Below are positions 25,147 to 34,049 of a DNA stretch of 64,000 nucleotides, one piece after another. Within the stretch, counting starts at the first letter, position 1. Each line of letters starts with the position of its first letter. The position numbers were made by a program, and so were the translations under genes. Origin of the DNA: FEN-1073 sp963780865 (lineage in GTDB: Bacteria; Chloroflexota; Anaerolineae; Anaerolineales; RBG-16-64-43); assembly GCA_963780865.1 (NCBI GenBank), contig CAWADT010000020.1, forward strand, positions 1-64,000, read 5' to 3'. A model generated the notes under the pieces. That model worked only from the letters and a program-made list of their open reading frames with translations, was not told the DNA's origin and made no database searches.

Positions 25147-25869
25147 ATGGATGCGATGCAAGGCGATCCGGTTGAGAAACCGGCGAATATGTCGCGCATA
25201 ATAATCCGTTGGGCCATTCGCGAAACGATGGGATTGGTCATGATGGGCGTGATATTGTTCCTCGCGTCGGGCCGGTTGAATTGGACGATGGCATGGGCCC
25301 TCATCCTTGTCATGGCGGCCTGGGTCGTGGCCACCGGTCGGACGGTCATTCCGCGCTACCCCCAGCTTCTGGCCGACCGGGTGAGCCCGCCCCCGGGCGC
25401 AAAGATATGGGATGCGGTGATCATGGGGATTGCCGGGGGTTTGAGCGTGGCGGGATACGTTATCGCGGGTTTGGATTTGAGATATGGATGGACAGTGGGA
25501 ATGCCGGCGGCCGTGCCGATTGCGGCTCTCGTGGTCACGGTGATCGGGTACTCGATTGTCGTGTGGGCGACCGCCTCGAACGCGTTTTTCTCGATGGCCG
25601 TGCGAATCCAGAAAGAACGCGGACATACGGTGGCCACCGGCGGACCGTACCGGTTCATCCGCCATCCGGCGTATGTGGGCATGGTGCTGCAGTTCCTTGG
25701 ATCGCCGATCGTGCTCGGTTCTTGGTGGGCCGGATTAACCGGATTGGTCTGCGCGCTGCTGATCCTTCTCCGCACGGCGCTCGAGGACCGGACTTTGCTC
25801 TCTGAGCTCCCCGGATATAGGGAATACGCCGCGCAGGTGCGCTACCGATTGATCCCGGGTATTTGGTGA
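25147..25869 (+). CDS. isoprenylcysteine carboxylmethyltransferase-like membrane protein
   Basis: A 240-aa membrane protein of the ICMT/PEMT-type methyltransferase group. It has about five hydrophobic segments, the SAM-binding region TGGPYRFIRHPAYVGMVLQF (the RHPxYxG motif), and a C-terminal LEDRTLLSELPGYREYAAQVRYRLIPGIW, all conserved. The substrate in bacteria is usually unknown. GGAGG is four bases before the ATG. The 25870-26158 gap after it has no gene that I can support. Confidence 0.88.
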   Translation: MDAMQGDPVEKPANMSRIIIRWAIRETMGLVMMGVILFLASGRLNWTMAWALILVMAAWVVATGRTVIPRYPQLLADRVSPPPGAKIWDAVIMGIAGGLSVAGYVIAGLDLRYGWTVGMPAAVPIAALVVTVIGYSIVVWATASNAFFSMAVRIQKERGHTVATGGPYRFIRHPAYVGMVLQFLGSPIVLGSWWAGLTGLVCALLILLRTALEDRTLLSELPGYREYAAQVRYRLIPGIW

Positions 25870-26158
25870 AGACGAGGGCGGTTGAGAACCCCCGGCAATT
25901 TTCTTTATCACGCGGATTGGCCGCAGTCCGATAACCTGACCCGATTCTGTAAAGCTCTCGGATTTCCCGCAGGTTCTTAACTGTGCCGCGAGAAGTTCTG
26001 AATCCGGGCCGCATGGGAATCTTCCCGCTAGAAACCGTCCATCTGTGATTCTCATATCCGGATTAGAATTGACGCAGGTCAAATAAAGAATCCTTGGCAC
26101 CCTGCCTTGACCGAGGGAAAGCAAACCCGCTAGAAATCATTTCAAAGGAAATGTTTCC

Positions 26159-27076
26159 ATGACCGAACCGCTGCCGACGTTTTTGGGGATCGGGGCGCAA
26201 AAAAGCGGCACGACTTCCATCCATCAATACCTGCTTTCCCACCCGCAAATTTTCGTTCCCGCGCGAAAGGAACTTCGTTTTTTTTCCTACGAGGGCGATC
26301 CCTTTACCTACCGGGGGCCCGGCGACGGAGCCATACGGAACAGGGTCGTCGCCACCTGGTCGGATTACCGGGCGGCGTTCCTGGGATCGGAAAAATTCCC
26401 GGCCCGCGGAGAGATTTCACCCGAGTACCTGATGCTTGCGGGGAAAGCGGCTCTGCGCATTCTTCATTATCTTCCGCGAGTAAAGCTGTTCGCCGTATTG
26501 CGCAATCCGGCGGATCGAGCGTATTCCAACTATCAACAGGCCGTCCGGCAGGGACGGGAACCGTTGAGGGATTTTCGGGCCGCGCTGGATCAGGAGGAGG
26601 AACGATGCGAGCAAAATTGGTCGCCGCTCTTCTGGTACAAACGGAACGGCCTGTATGGACGCCAGCTCTCCGAATTCTATGCCCGCTTCCCGCGTGATCA
26701 AATCCGCGTTTACTTGTACGACGATCTATCCCGCGACGCGGCCGGCTTGATGGCCGACCTATACCGGTTTCTAGGTGTGGATCCGAACCATCGGCCGGAT
26801 GTCGGCATGAAGTTCCACCCATCCGGAATTCCGCGGCTTCGGCCGCTCTACGGTTTCCTGCAAACCGTTCGGAACCGCATCCGGTTCCTCGACGGCGTTC
26901 TCCCGGCTAATATTCGGAATCCGATTCATGCCGCCGTTCGGGACGGCTTGATTCGCCCGGCTCCGCCGATGCCCCCGGACATTCGCGAAGAATTGATCGA
27001 ATATTTCCGCGAGGATATCCTGAAACTTCAGGATCTCATTCAGCGCGATCTGGCGGACTGGATGGCAATCGAATGA
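26159..27076 (+). CDS. sulfotransferase
   Basis: PAPS-dependent sulfotransferase, 305 aa. The N-terminal phosphosulfate loop is FLGIGAQKSGTTSIHQYL (residues 7-24), and the 3'-phosphate motif is KLFAVLRNPADRAYSNYQQA. A late KFHPSGIPR stretch resembles the carbohydrate heparan/N-deacetylase-type sulfotransferases. It faces the minus-strand polysaccharide operon and together with Sat-CysC (35699) and a second sulfotransferase (28960) points to a sulfated glycan. The acceptor is not determinable. Confidence 0.92.
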   Translation: MTEPLPTFLGIGAQKSGTTSIHQYLLSHPQIFVPARKELRFFSYEGDPFTYRGPGDGAIRNRVVATWSDYRAAFLGSEKFPARGEISPEYLMLAGKAALRILHYLPRVKLFAVLRNPADRAYSNYQQAVRQGREPLRDFRAALDQEEERCEQNWSPLFWYKRNGLYGRQLSEFYARFPRDQIRVYLYDDLSRDAAGLMADLYRFLGVDPNHRPDVGMKFHPSGIPRLRPLYGFLQTVRNRIRFLDGVLPANIRNPIHAAVRDGLIRPAPPMPPDIREELIEYFREDILKLQDLIQRDLADWMAIE

Positions 27077-27118
27077 ATGCACGCCCCCCGGTCTCCGGTC
27101 GAATGGTTCCAAAATATT

Positions 27119-27266
27119 CGTGGCAATGAACGACCGCGCGGCAAACCGCGCGGTATGAAGGTACGCAACCCCCAAGAACTGCGCAGCAAGCCCCGCATTC
27201 TTCGATTAATAAAGAGGAATGCGGGGCTTGCTGCGGGGTATTCATCATCCCGCGAAAGCGGGATAA
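27119..27266. repeat. CGCGCGGCAA/CCCGCGAAAGCGGG repeat, copy with 40-base loop insert
   Basis: Shares, in order, ACCGCGCGGCAA, GGTACGCAACCCCCAAGAAC, TGCGCAGCAAG, CTGCGGG, TATTCATCATCCCGCG and AAAGCGGGATAAA with the reverse complement of 59611-59712. Here a 40-base palindrome (27191-27230, arms CCCCGCATTC/GAATGCGGGG with an A/T loop) interrupts the small hairpin CGCAGC-AAG-CTGCG. Confidence 0.85.
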
Positions 27267-27306
27267 ATTAAGATCACCCGTCTGATGATTTCGCCGGGGA
27301 TTATCT

Positions 27307-28719
27307 CTATCCGGATTGGTCCGCCGCGGGGGGAGGGGGAATCTTCGCGGGTGGACTTGCCGCCAGCCGATTTTGATAAAAAGCAAACCCAACCAGGATG
27401 AAGGCGGGCACCGTGACAAAGGCGTAATGCAGCGTATTGGCAGTGACGGAACTGACCAGTATGGCGGTGACGCCTAGGAACGCGGACATATTGCGGCCCG
27501 CGAGCATTCGGTTCCCTTGCAAGCGGCTATCCCTCCAGGATTTCCAAAGGCCATACCAAAGCGGAAGGTACGCCAGGAGCAGCAGCGCCAACCCGATGCC
27601 TCCCAGGTCGTGGAAAACCTGCAGGTATTCGTTGTGCGGATAATACTCCGACACATCCATGCCGTGAACCGCCTGGGCCACGAGAATCCTCGCGCTGCCC
27701 GGCCCCCATCCCAACACCGGATTGGTGATTGCGTGTTGGAAGGTTACGGCCCAAAAAACGTTCCGGCCGGAGGTTCGGAGCGACAGCAGGACGGATACCA
27801 AATCCGAAGAGGTATTGGCGAAAAATCTTTCCCGCAGCGGAGGCACGGCGAGGATAATGGCGACGGTGATCAAGCCGGCCGCCGCCGCGCCCACCACTGC
27901 GTCGCGGATCCGGCGCGGCTTCAACAGGCCGAGCGCGAGGAGCAGAATCGCGGCGAACACGGCCATCCGGGAGAGGGTGAAGAAAATCACTCCCACAGCC
28001 AGCAGCCCGCAAAGCGCGGCCGTCTTTCTGTCGCGAGGCGTGGCTCCGTAGCTCCATCGGGCGAGCGCCACCGCCAGGATGATTAGCAGATACAGCGCAA
28101 TCCCGCGCGCTTCGACCGCGCCGACCGGTCCTTGCCCCGTGAGCGTCACCTTACCAACGGGGATCAGGATCAGATACGCTCCGATGGGGATCAGAACGGT
28201 GGCCAGCAAAAGATTTTCCAATTTCTGAATGCTGCTGCCGCCGCGGCGCGAGAGAACGATCCATGTAAAAATCGCGGAGAGCGGCGGCAACCCGTAGAAT
28301 AGAATGTCTTTCAACCCCGTCAGCGTGATGGGCGTGGAAAGCCAGCGGATTGCCGTCCAGAGGACGAAAGCGAGGAAGGCGAGGCTCCATTTCGGGATTT
28401 GCCGGTCGGTGCGCTGCAGGGCAAGTATCCCCAGGATGATTCCGGCGGCAAATCCCCACCCCACTCCGGAAATGCTGACGGTCGTTCCGGACAGGCTGAT
28501 CGAATCAAACTGTGAGCCCATACAGACAATCGCGGAGAATAGCGTCAAACCGTACAGCAGCCAGACGAAGCGGCGGAAGATGAGCACCATAAAGATCGCG
28601 AGGAGACCCGCGATACAAACGAAAGGAAGGTACTCGACCGGCAGGAAAAGAACAACAGCCGCAGCCGCCACCCCAAAACAGACAATCAGGAAAAATTGAA
28701 GGAGGGTTCTACTGGTCAT
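27307..28719 (-). CDS. O-antigen ligase/polymerase family membrane protein
   Basis: Polytopic membrane protein of 470 aa from the ATG at 28719 (MTSRTLLQFFLIV); the open frame extends to 28941 but those residues are not hydrophobic. At least ten hydrophobic helices are visible. The Wzy_C/O-antigen ligase loop is RTSGRNVFWAVTFQHAITNPVLGWGPGSA..., with HNEYLQVFHDLGGIGLALLL, the conserved histidine motif. It would ligate or polymerise the exported glycan. A second member of this family is at 40115. It ends the minus-strand polysaccharide set. Confidence 0.88.
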   Translation of the reverse strand: MTSRTLLQFFLIVCFGVAAAAVVLFLPVEYLPFVCIAGLLAIFMVLIFRRFVWLLYGLTLFSAIVCMGSQFDSISLSGTTVSISGVGWGFAAGIILGILALQRTDRQIPKWSLAFLAFVLWTAIRWLSTPITLTGLKDILFYGLPPLSAIFTWIVLSRRGGSSIQKLENLLLATVLIPIGAYLILIPVGKVTLTGQGPVGAVEARGIALYLLIILAVALARWSYGATPRDRKTAALCGLLAVGVIFFTLSRMAVFAAILLLALGLLKPRRIRDAVVGAAAAGLITVAIILAVPPLRERFFANTSSDLVSVLLSLRTSGRNVFWAVTFQHAITNPVLGWGPGSARILVAQAVHGMDVSEYYPHNEYLQVFHDLGGIGLALLLLAYLPLWYGLWKSWRDSRLQGNRMLAGRNMSAFLGVTAILVSSVTANTLHYAFVTVPAFILVGFAFYQNRLAASPPAKIPPPPAADQSG

Positions 28720-28959
28720 GGAAGACACGGTGGTTGAGAATTTCCCGTCGCGTTTCAGGGATCCGTCCCGGCGGCAGCTCCGTGGAAATTTCAGTTGAGG
28801 CCGATCGCCGCGTTCGGTGATTATATCCGATGGCGTTGCTGGCTGAAGGGATGCGGATACGGATGGATTGCGAAGAAAGGGAAAGCTGAGCTCGCGCGCA
28901 CCGGGGGAACAAAAAGGATGCCCCATCCATGGAGGACGCATCCCCGTGTTCCCGCGAGA

Positions 28960-29937
28960 TCATTCGTCCGCCCGGCGGCCAAGGGAATATCCGTACCGGA
29001 GCATCATCGGCCAGGAAAGGAGTTCAACCATCCTTCGCGCGCCGGGCCGCATCTCTTTTTCCCAGCGCACATCCGGGCTGAGCTCGATCATTCCCGTCTG
29101 GAAACGGTCGGGGTTTCCACGTACGGTATGGTTCGGCCCGAGCCAGACAGTATGCTCGCCTCGGAACGGAAGGGATTCCGGGGCTTCCTGGATCAGGCGA
29201 AGAATGCCCTCGATGGTCGCGCGGGGATGCCGGATAAAATCCTCGTAACGGATCCGCGAGTAACGGCTCCTATGCCGGCGGCCGACCCAGTCGGCCGCCG
29301 CATTCCAACTATTCCACAGGATCGAACTCTCCACCGTTCCGATTCGCCTCATCGGAGCGCCCGGTTGCGGTTTTTGCACGGACCAGGAATACGCCACCGC
29401 CCGCGGATCGCGAATTAGGTGAACGAAGGTTACCTCAAGCGGAGCGATCATTCCCAGCAGACCGCCGTAAAAAGGCGATTTGGAGGAATCGACGATTACC
29501 GGGCAGCCGGAAATTTCCCGGACGGTTTCGTACAATTTGGCCGTAACGGAAAGAAATTCCCTCCGGGAGGCGGAGGAAGGAACCCGTCCGTACGTAAATA
29601 GATAGCCCGGCGCGTGCAGCGTGCGGGTTTCCTCCCGGCCGAGCCTGCTCCAGCGTTCGGCATCGAGGCCGCCGGTTTCTTCCTCCAGCCGCCGCAGAAC
29701 CCGCTTCCAGAAATTGCATTGGCTGAAAGGGTTCCCGCAACCGCACGTTCGGTCGTGGAGCGCGCCCCAGTCCCAAATCGAGTTGATTTCGCCGACAGAA
29801 AAAAAGCCTGCCACCTGGCCGAGAATATTGGCGAGGATGGTGCTGCCGCTGCGGCCCCACCCCAAAATGTAGAGCACTTTGGTTTTTGGATTTCTGACAA
29901 CCTCATCCGCCGTTTTTTTCATTCCGGGTCTTCTCAT
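28960..29937 (-). CDS. sulfotransferase family protein
   Basis: A 325-aa sulfotransferase. The phosphosulfate loop is VLYILGWGRSGSTILANIL (about 19-37), and VTFVHLIRDPRAVAYSW is the 3'-phosphate motif. A CGCGNPFSQCNFW cysteine cluster near 65-80 is typical of a bacterial subgroup. An alternative start lies five codons downstream. It is the second sulfotransferase of the locus, adjacent to wzz on the same strand. The 28720-28959 spacer before the ligase gene holds nothing I can name. Confidence 0.9.
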   Translation of the reverse strand: MRRPGMKKTADEVVRNPKTKVLYILGWGRSGSTILANILGQVAGFFSVGEINSIWDWGALHDRTCGCGNPFSQCNFWKRVLRRLEEETGGLDAERWSRLGREETRTLHAPGYLFTYGRVPSSASRREFLSVTAKLYETVREISGCPVIVDSSKSPFYGGLLGMIAPLEVTFVHLIRDPRAVAYSWSVQKPQPGAPMRRIGTVESSILWNSWNAAADWVGRRHRSRYSRIRYEDFIRHPRATIEGILRLIQEAPESLPFRGEHTVWLGPNHTVRGNPDRFQTGMIELSPDVRWEKEMRPGARRMVELLSWPMMLRYGYSLGRRADE

Positions 29938-30205
29938 CCTGCGTGATAATTGATCGCGCTCTATGCCGCGTGGATGGCCTGACGAGTGCCGTTGCAGCGG
30001 TTGGGATTTTGTTTCCGCAAAACGATCGGGAAATGGTGGATGCTTTGGCTCGGCAAACCGCGGCGGATGCCCTGGACGGCGCGGGCTGGACGCAAACTAC
30101 AGGGGGGGAGGAGAGTTCCAACGCTCGATGACCGGGTTCCGCATCGCCGGCGCACCTTGAGGTCCGTCTGAAAATGGAGCCGGCGATTGCAAATCCTCCG
30201 GAAGG

Positions 30206-31102
30206 CTAGGGTTTGGCGGTTGTGGCGGGGGTCGTATCTTTCCACCATCCCGCCACCAGGATGACCAGAATTCCGGCGACTAAACCGATCAGCAAGGCAA
30301 AGGCGGAATACTTCAATGCCTGCTGGGGTTGCCGCGGCGCGGAGTAGGCCGGAGGTTGGGCGCGGTTGAGAACCGCCGGACCATTGATCTGGAGCTGCAA
30401 TTGATGCTTGTTGTAACTGTCCAGCGCATCGGAATAATTGGCGGCCGCGTTGGATTGGGTGCGCAGGAGCCCCCGCAGCGGTTCGCGAACGGAGGGATTT
30501 AGCTCTAGCGGCACTCCTCCGGAGGGATAGTTGAAATCCGTCGGCGCCAGCATACCCTCGTAAATGCGGATGTCGATCAGCGAATACTGGTTTAAATCAT
30601 GGGCCTCCAGGAATTCCAATAGTTTGGCGTCCGCGTCGTTTAAGTCATTTTGCGTTTTCTTCAGCCAGACGCGGTTGGGATTGAGGAAGTTTTGCTCAAG
30701 CCATTGGATGCTTGCATCGGCCCAGGCGTTGGCTTCCGCCGCGGCTTGGTCCGCTCGGCGCGCGCGCGCGTTGATCTGGAAGATGGATTTACCCCATTTA
30801 TCCGAGGTGATGCTGATCTGTTTGGCTACATCGGGAGCCATCCCCTGTTCGGCTTTGATCGTTTGAATGATGTCGTCGTTCTGAAGCAAATCGGTGATCG
30901 GAGCGTCGCCAAGGAGATAGGCCGGGATGGAAACCACCGCGGTGGCTTTATATTGCGGCGTTGTCAGCAGGCTTATGATCGCGGTTGGAACCACGGCCGC
31001 CAGGCAGAAGAACGCCAGGATCAACCATGAACGGGAAATTCTTTCCCAATAGAAATGCAGATTCAAATCGTTGTCGAGCAGGGAAGTGGTTCGAAGCTCC
31101 AC
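30206..31102 (-). CDS. chain-length determinant (Wzz/polysaccharide co-polymerase) protein
   Basis: A 298-aa inner-membrane protein with a transmembrane helix at about 28-50 (WLILAFFCLAAVVPTAIISLL) and one at about 268-288. The periplasmic part is mainly helical, with a Wzz-like start (YKATAVVSI...) after the first helix. There is no fused tyrosine kinase. It would set polymer length with the Wzy proteins. The start is GTG with AAGGAGG five bases ahead. Confidence 0.82.
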   Translation of the reverse strand: MELRTTSLLDNDLNLHFYWERISRSWLILAFFCLAAVVPTAIISLLTTPQYKATAVVSIPAYLLGDAPITDLLQNDDIIQTIKAEQGMAPDVAKQISITSDKWGKSIFQINARARRADQAAAEANAWADASIQWLEQNFLNPNRVWLKKTQNDLNDADAKLLEFLEAHDLNQYSLIDIRIYEGMLAPTDFNYPSGGVPLELNPSVREPLRGLLRTQSNAAANYSDALDSYNKHQLQLQINGPAVLNRAQPPAYSAPRQPQQALKYSAFALLIGLVAGILVILVAGWWKDTTPATTAKP

Positions 31103-31202
31103 CGCGTCCTCCTTATCCTTTGGGGCAAAAGACGGATTGAGCGCAACGGATTTGGATTATACCAGTTGGGCCGAGCGATCCGGATCGTGCACCAAAGAAC
31201 GG

Positions 31203-32327
31203 TCATCGTTTCGAAGCCGTCTTGCGCGCCGGGGTTTCAACGGCGCTGCCGGAAACCGGGTTTTTCAAGGGAAGCGTCTGCGAATAATCGTAGAACGGAG
31301 TTCGAAAAAAATAAAGGATGCGGTGGAGCAGCGCCGCGGCGGGGGAGAAATAGGCAAGCCAGGCTACCCAGGGGCTGTGGAAAGCCAGCCAGCCGGGCCA
31401 ATCCGTTGGGTTCCGGCGCAAGTAGAACTGAACGGTTTGGAATTCCCCGGGGTTCCGGCCGGTTCGGGCGATCACGAAAGCCGGCCGGCCCATTGATTCA
31501 TCAATGGAGAGATGTCCGATCCGGCGCCAATCCACGGAAAGGATATCGCAGGCCGTCCGGTCGGCGGCAAAAAGATCGTCCGCCAGCAGGATCCATCCCA
31601 AAGGCACCGGGTCGCCGCGCAGGGGACCGTTTCGGTTCAAGCCGATTCGCCCGTCGATCAACGCGGTGCTTGCCTTCATGGCCTGGACCAACTGCGGAAG
31701 GATTTCCTCCAGCCAAGGATGAAGCAAAAGGCGGTCCCGATTGGAGGGAATGCAACCCCAGAGATTCTTCAGACTGAGGCTGACTCCGGTATACATATGG
31801 ACTTTGGGAACCGGCACGCTGATGAGAAGGTCGGTCTCCTCCAGAAGAAGGGCGGGCAGATTCAACGGCCTCTCGCGCCCGCCTTGCCGAACGCGGTACG
31901 GTGCGCAGGGTTGCTCGGTCAGGTTAACGACTTTCGCGCCGTATTTTTTGGCGAGCGGGTAGAGCCCGATCGATCGAAAGACTGTTTCCATGGAAAACCG
32001 ATTGTATCCGCCGGAATCCGAGTTGCCGATGAAAATATGTCCGGTGAATTCCTTGAGTGCCTTTAGCAGCGCATCTAGAAAATCCGGGCTGGTCATGACG
32101 CCGGGCCGGTAGGAGGGAAACGTCAGATTGGGTTTGATGAAAATCCGCGTTGCGGAATTGCATCTGGCTGAAAAATTAATCCACTCCAGGCCGGCAAGAA
32201 TGCTCTTCGCGTCGGGTTTCTCACCTGCGCGGGCAAGATAGACGGAAGGCAGGGAGGACAGGGAAGAAGAAATGACCGGAGGAGTGGAAGCATTGCGTGC
32301 GGGAGGCATGCGGCGCGGAACGCTCAT
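31203..32327 (-). CDS. DUF362 domain-containing protein
   Basis: A 374-aa protein with the DUF362 pattern: IFIKPNLTFPSYRPGVMTSPDFLDALLKAL, HIFIGNSDSGGYNRFSMETVF, LLISVPVPKVHMYTGVSLSLKNLWGCIP and a late region IDGRIGLNRNGPLRGDPVPL. Its function is not established; some DUF362 proteins carry Fe-S ferredoxin domains, but no cysteine cluster is seen here. It sits between wzz and a glycosyltransferase; its ATG overlaps the TGA of that GT4 gene as ATGA, so it belongs to the polysaccharide operon and is probably co-translated. Confidence 0.85.
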   Translation of the reverse strand: MSVPRRMPPARNASTPPVISSSLSSLPSVYLARAGEKPDAKSILAGLEWINFSARCNSATRIFIKPNLTFPSYRPGVMTSPDFLDALLKALKEFTGHIFIGNSDSGGYNRFSMETVFRSIGLYPLAKKYGAKVVNLTEQPCAPYRVRQGGRERPLNLPALLLEETDLLISVPVPKVHMYTGVSLSLKNLWGCIPSNRDRLLLHPWLEEILPQLVQAMKASTALIDGRIGLNRNGPLRGDPVPLGWILLADDLFAADRTACDILSVDWRRIGHLSIDESMGRPAFVIARTGRNPGEFQTVQFYLRRNPTDWPGWLAFHSPWVAWLAYFSPAAALLHRILYFFRTPFYDYSQTLPLKNPVSGSAVETPARKTASKR

Positions 32328-33496
32328 GGACGGACACCCGGGGCGATTATAGCGGAATATTCCTCCAGGACCGTTTGGTAGAAGAGTTCCCAGGTAAACC
32401 GGTCGAGATAGCGTTGTCGTCCGCGGGCGCCCATCTCCCGCCGCAGGGATTTATCGTCGAGCAGCTTGCGGAGGGAATCGGCGAGCGCGGACGGGTCCTG
32501 CGGCGGCACGAGAAAACCGGTGACGTTGTCTTCCACTTGTTCGGACGTTCCGCCTAAATTCGTCCCGACGACCGGTTTCCCCAGCGCTATGGCTTCGATC
32601 ACGACGCCCGCGAAGGGCTCGGGCTGGCCGGGTGGATGCACCAGCACGTCCAGCGCGGCGATGGCGCCCAGATTGTCCGCCACATCGCCCGTCACGATCC
32701 ATTCCCGGCCGAGGCCCAATTCCGCGGCGAGCCGCTGCAAGGCCGTCAGATGGTCCTCGTTGCCGGGGAAGGGGCTTCCGATGCAAACGAAACGCGCGTC
32801 GGGATGAGTTTGGCGCAGGAGGGCGGCCGCCCGTAGAAAATTTTCCTGCCCCTTGCGCTTCCATTTGATTCTGCCCACCGCACCGACCACCAGGCGATCG
32901 CCCAGCCCGAATGCGGTCCGGAAAGCACGCGCCCGTTCCGGGGAGAGAGCGTCAAATTCCGCGGCCGGAAAACCGTCGTAGACCACGCGAGCCCGCCGGC
33001 GAAGCGCTGGATGAAACTGGGTCCTGACGGCCTGCGAGACGCACAGCAGCCGGTCGGCGAAAAAGGAAAGATACCATTGGTAGAAATCCCACGCGCGCGG
33101 AAATTCCCCGAACCATTCCCGCACGTGCCAAAGATGTCGCTTTCCCGCGAGCCGCGCGGCCAGCCCGGCCGCGGGAAGCACCGACGTGTTGGTATGTACG
33201 ATATCGGGCCGGGAGGCGCGAAGCCTGCGCGCCAGCGCCGCGGTCGATCCCGAAAAATCCGCTCCATAGCGGATCAGCGGGCGGACGTGGAGGAATTTTC
33301 CCCGGGTGATGGCGTTGAGTTCCGGAACCGTCTCGCAGACCACGCCGGAGGATGCGAGCGCCGGTCGGATCGGACCGTCGCCCGGAATCCAAACTTCCAC
33401 GCCGTGACCGTCCTTCCGCAAGGCCGCCGCGAGACGCAGCAAGCATCGGCTCGCGCCGTATAAATCGTTTCCGCTGTGCAGAAATACAATCTTCAT
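32324..33496 (-). CDS. family 4 glycosyltransferase
   Basis: GT-B glycosyltransferase, 390 aa from the ATG at 33496 (MKIVFLHSGNDLYGASRCLL). The N-terminal acceptor domain has the GASR loop. The donor domain has VVGAVGRIKWKRKGQENFL and the EX7E motif in PEPFAGVVIEAIALGKPVVGT. Sugar unknown. The frame is open to 33760 but the earlier residues look non-coding. Confidence 0.93.
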   Translation of the reverse strand: MKIVFLHSGNDLYGASRCLLRLAAALRKDGHGVEVWIPGDGPIRPALASSGVVCETVPELNAITRGKFLHVRPLIRYGADFSGSTAALARRLRASRPDIVHTNTSVLPAAGLAARLAGKRHLWHVREWFGEFPRAWDFYQWYLSFFADRLLCVSQAVRTQFHPALRRRARVVYDGFPAAEFDALSPERARAFRTAFGLGDRLVVGAVGRIKWKRKGQENFLRAAALLRQTHPDARFVCIGSPFPGNEDHLTALQRLAAELGLGREWIVTGDVADNLGAIAALDVLVHPPGQPEPFAGVVIEAIALGKPVVGTNLGGTSEQVEDNVTGFLVPPQDPSALADSLRKLLDDKSLRREMGARGRQRYLDRFTWELFYQTVLEEYSAIIAPGVRP

Positions 33497-34049
33497 TGGA
33501 CTTTTATTTTCCGCGGCAAGGATCGATTCTCGGCCTGGATTTTCCGGACGAAGAAGGCTTCTGCCGCCCCGAATTATATCGGGATTATTCCATCTTCCTG
33601 GTCTCTTTACCCAAATTGCCGAAAGCCCATCGATCGAATCGGCTGATGATCGGATCGGCTTGGCCGAAGCGCGGGACCTTGCGGCGTTAGCCCGTTTTTC
33701 GGCATTCGATTCCCCCTGCGGCGGCGGCTTCTGTCTGCCTATCAGTAGCCGGTCGCGCACAATTGGAAATCGGTATCGGGGTGCAAGGACAACGGCAATG
33801 TGATTTGATCCATTGGCCGAAGCTGTTCATGCGAAGTGTGCCGCCGCTTTTTCCCCGCTAGGCGATATTATCAGGCTGTTTAAAAACGTTGATTCTATTT
33901 TAGCCATACACACCCGCCCCCCTTTCATCCCCCCATTTTCTATTGGAAAATGGGGGGATGAAAGGGGGGATGTTTTACCGCAGAGAAGATGACGCCAGCT
34001 TGAATTGATTTTTTCAGCATCCTATTAAGAACGGTATGGATATATTTCC
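33497..34049. repeat. intergenic region with a 24-bp perfect palindrome
   Basis: No gene supported. Arms 33917-33940 and 33946-33969 are perfectly complementary over 24 bp (starting CCCCCCTTTCATCC), loop TATTG. It separates the flippase gene from GT4 and could act as a transcription or mRNA-processing boundary. No T-run follows. Confidence 0.8.
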
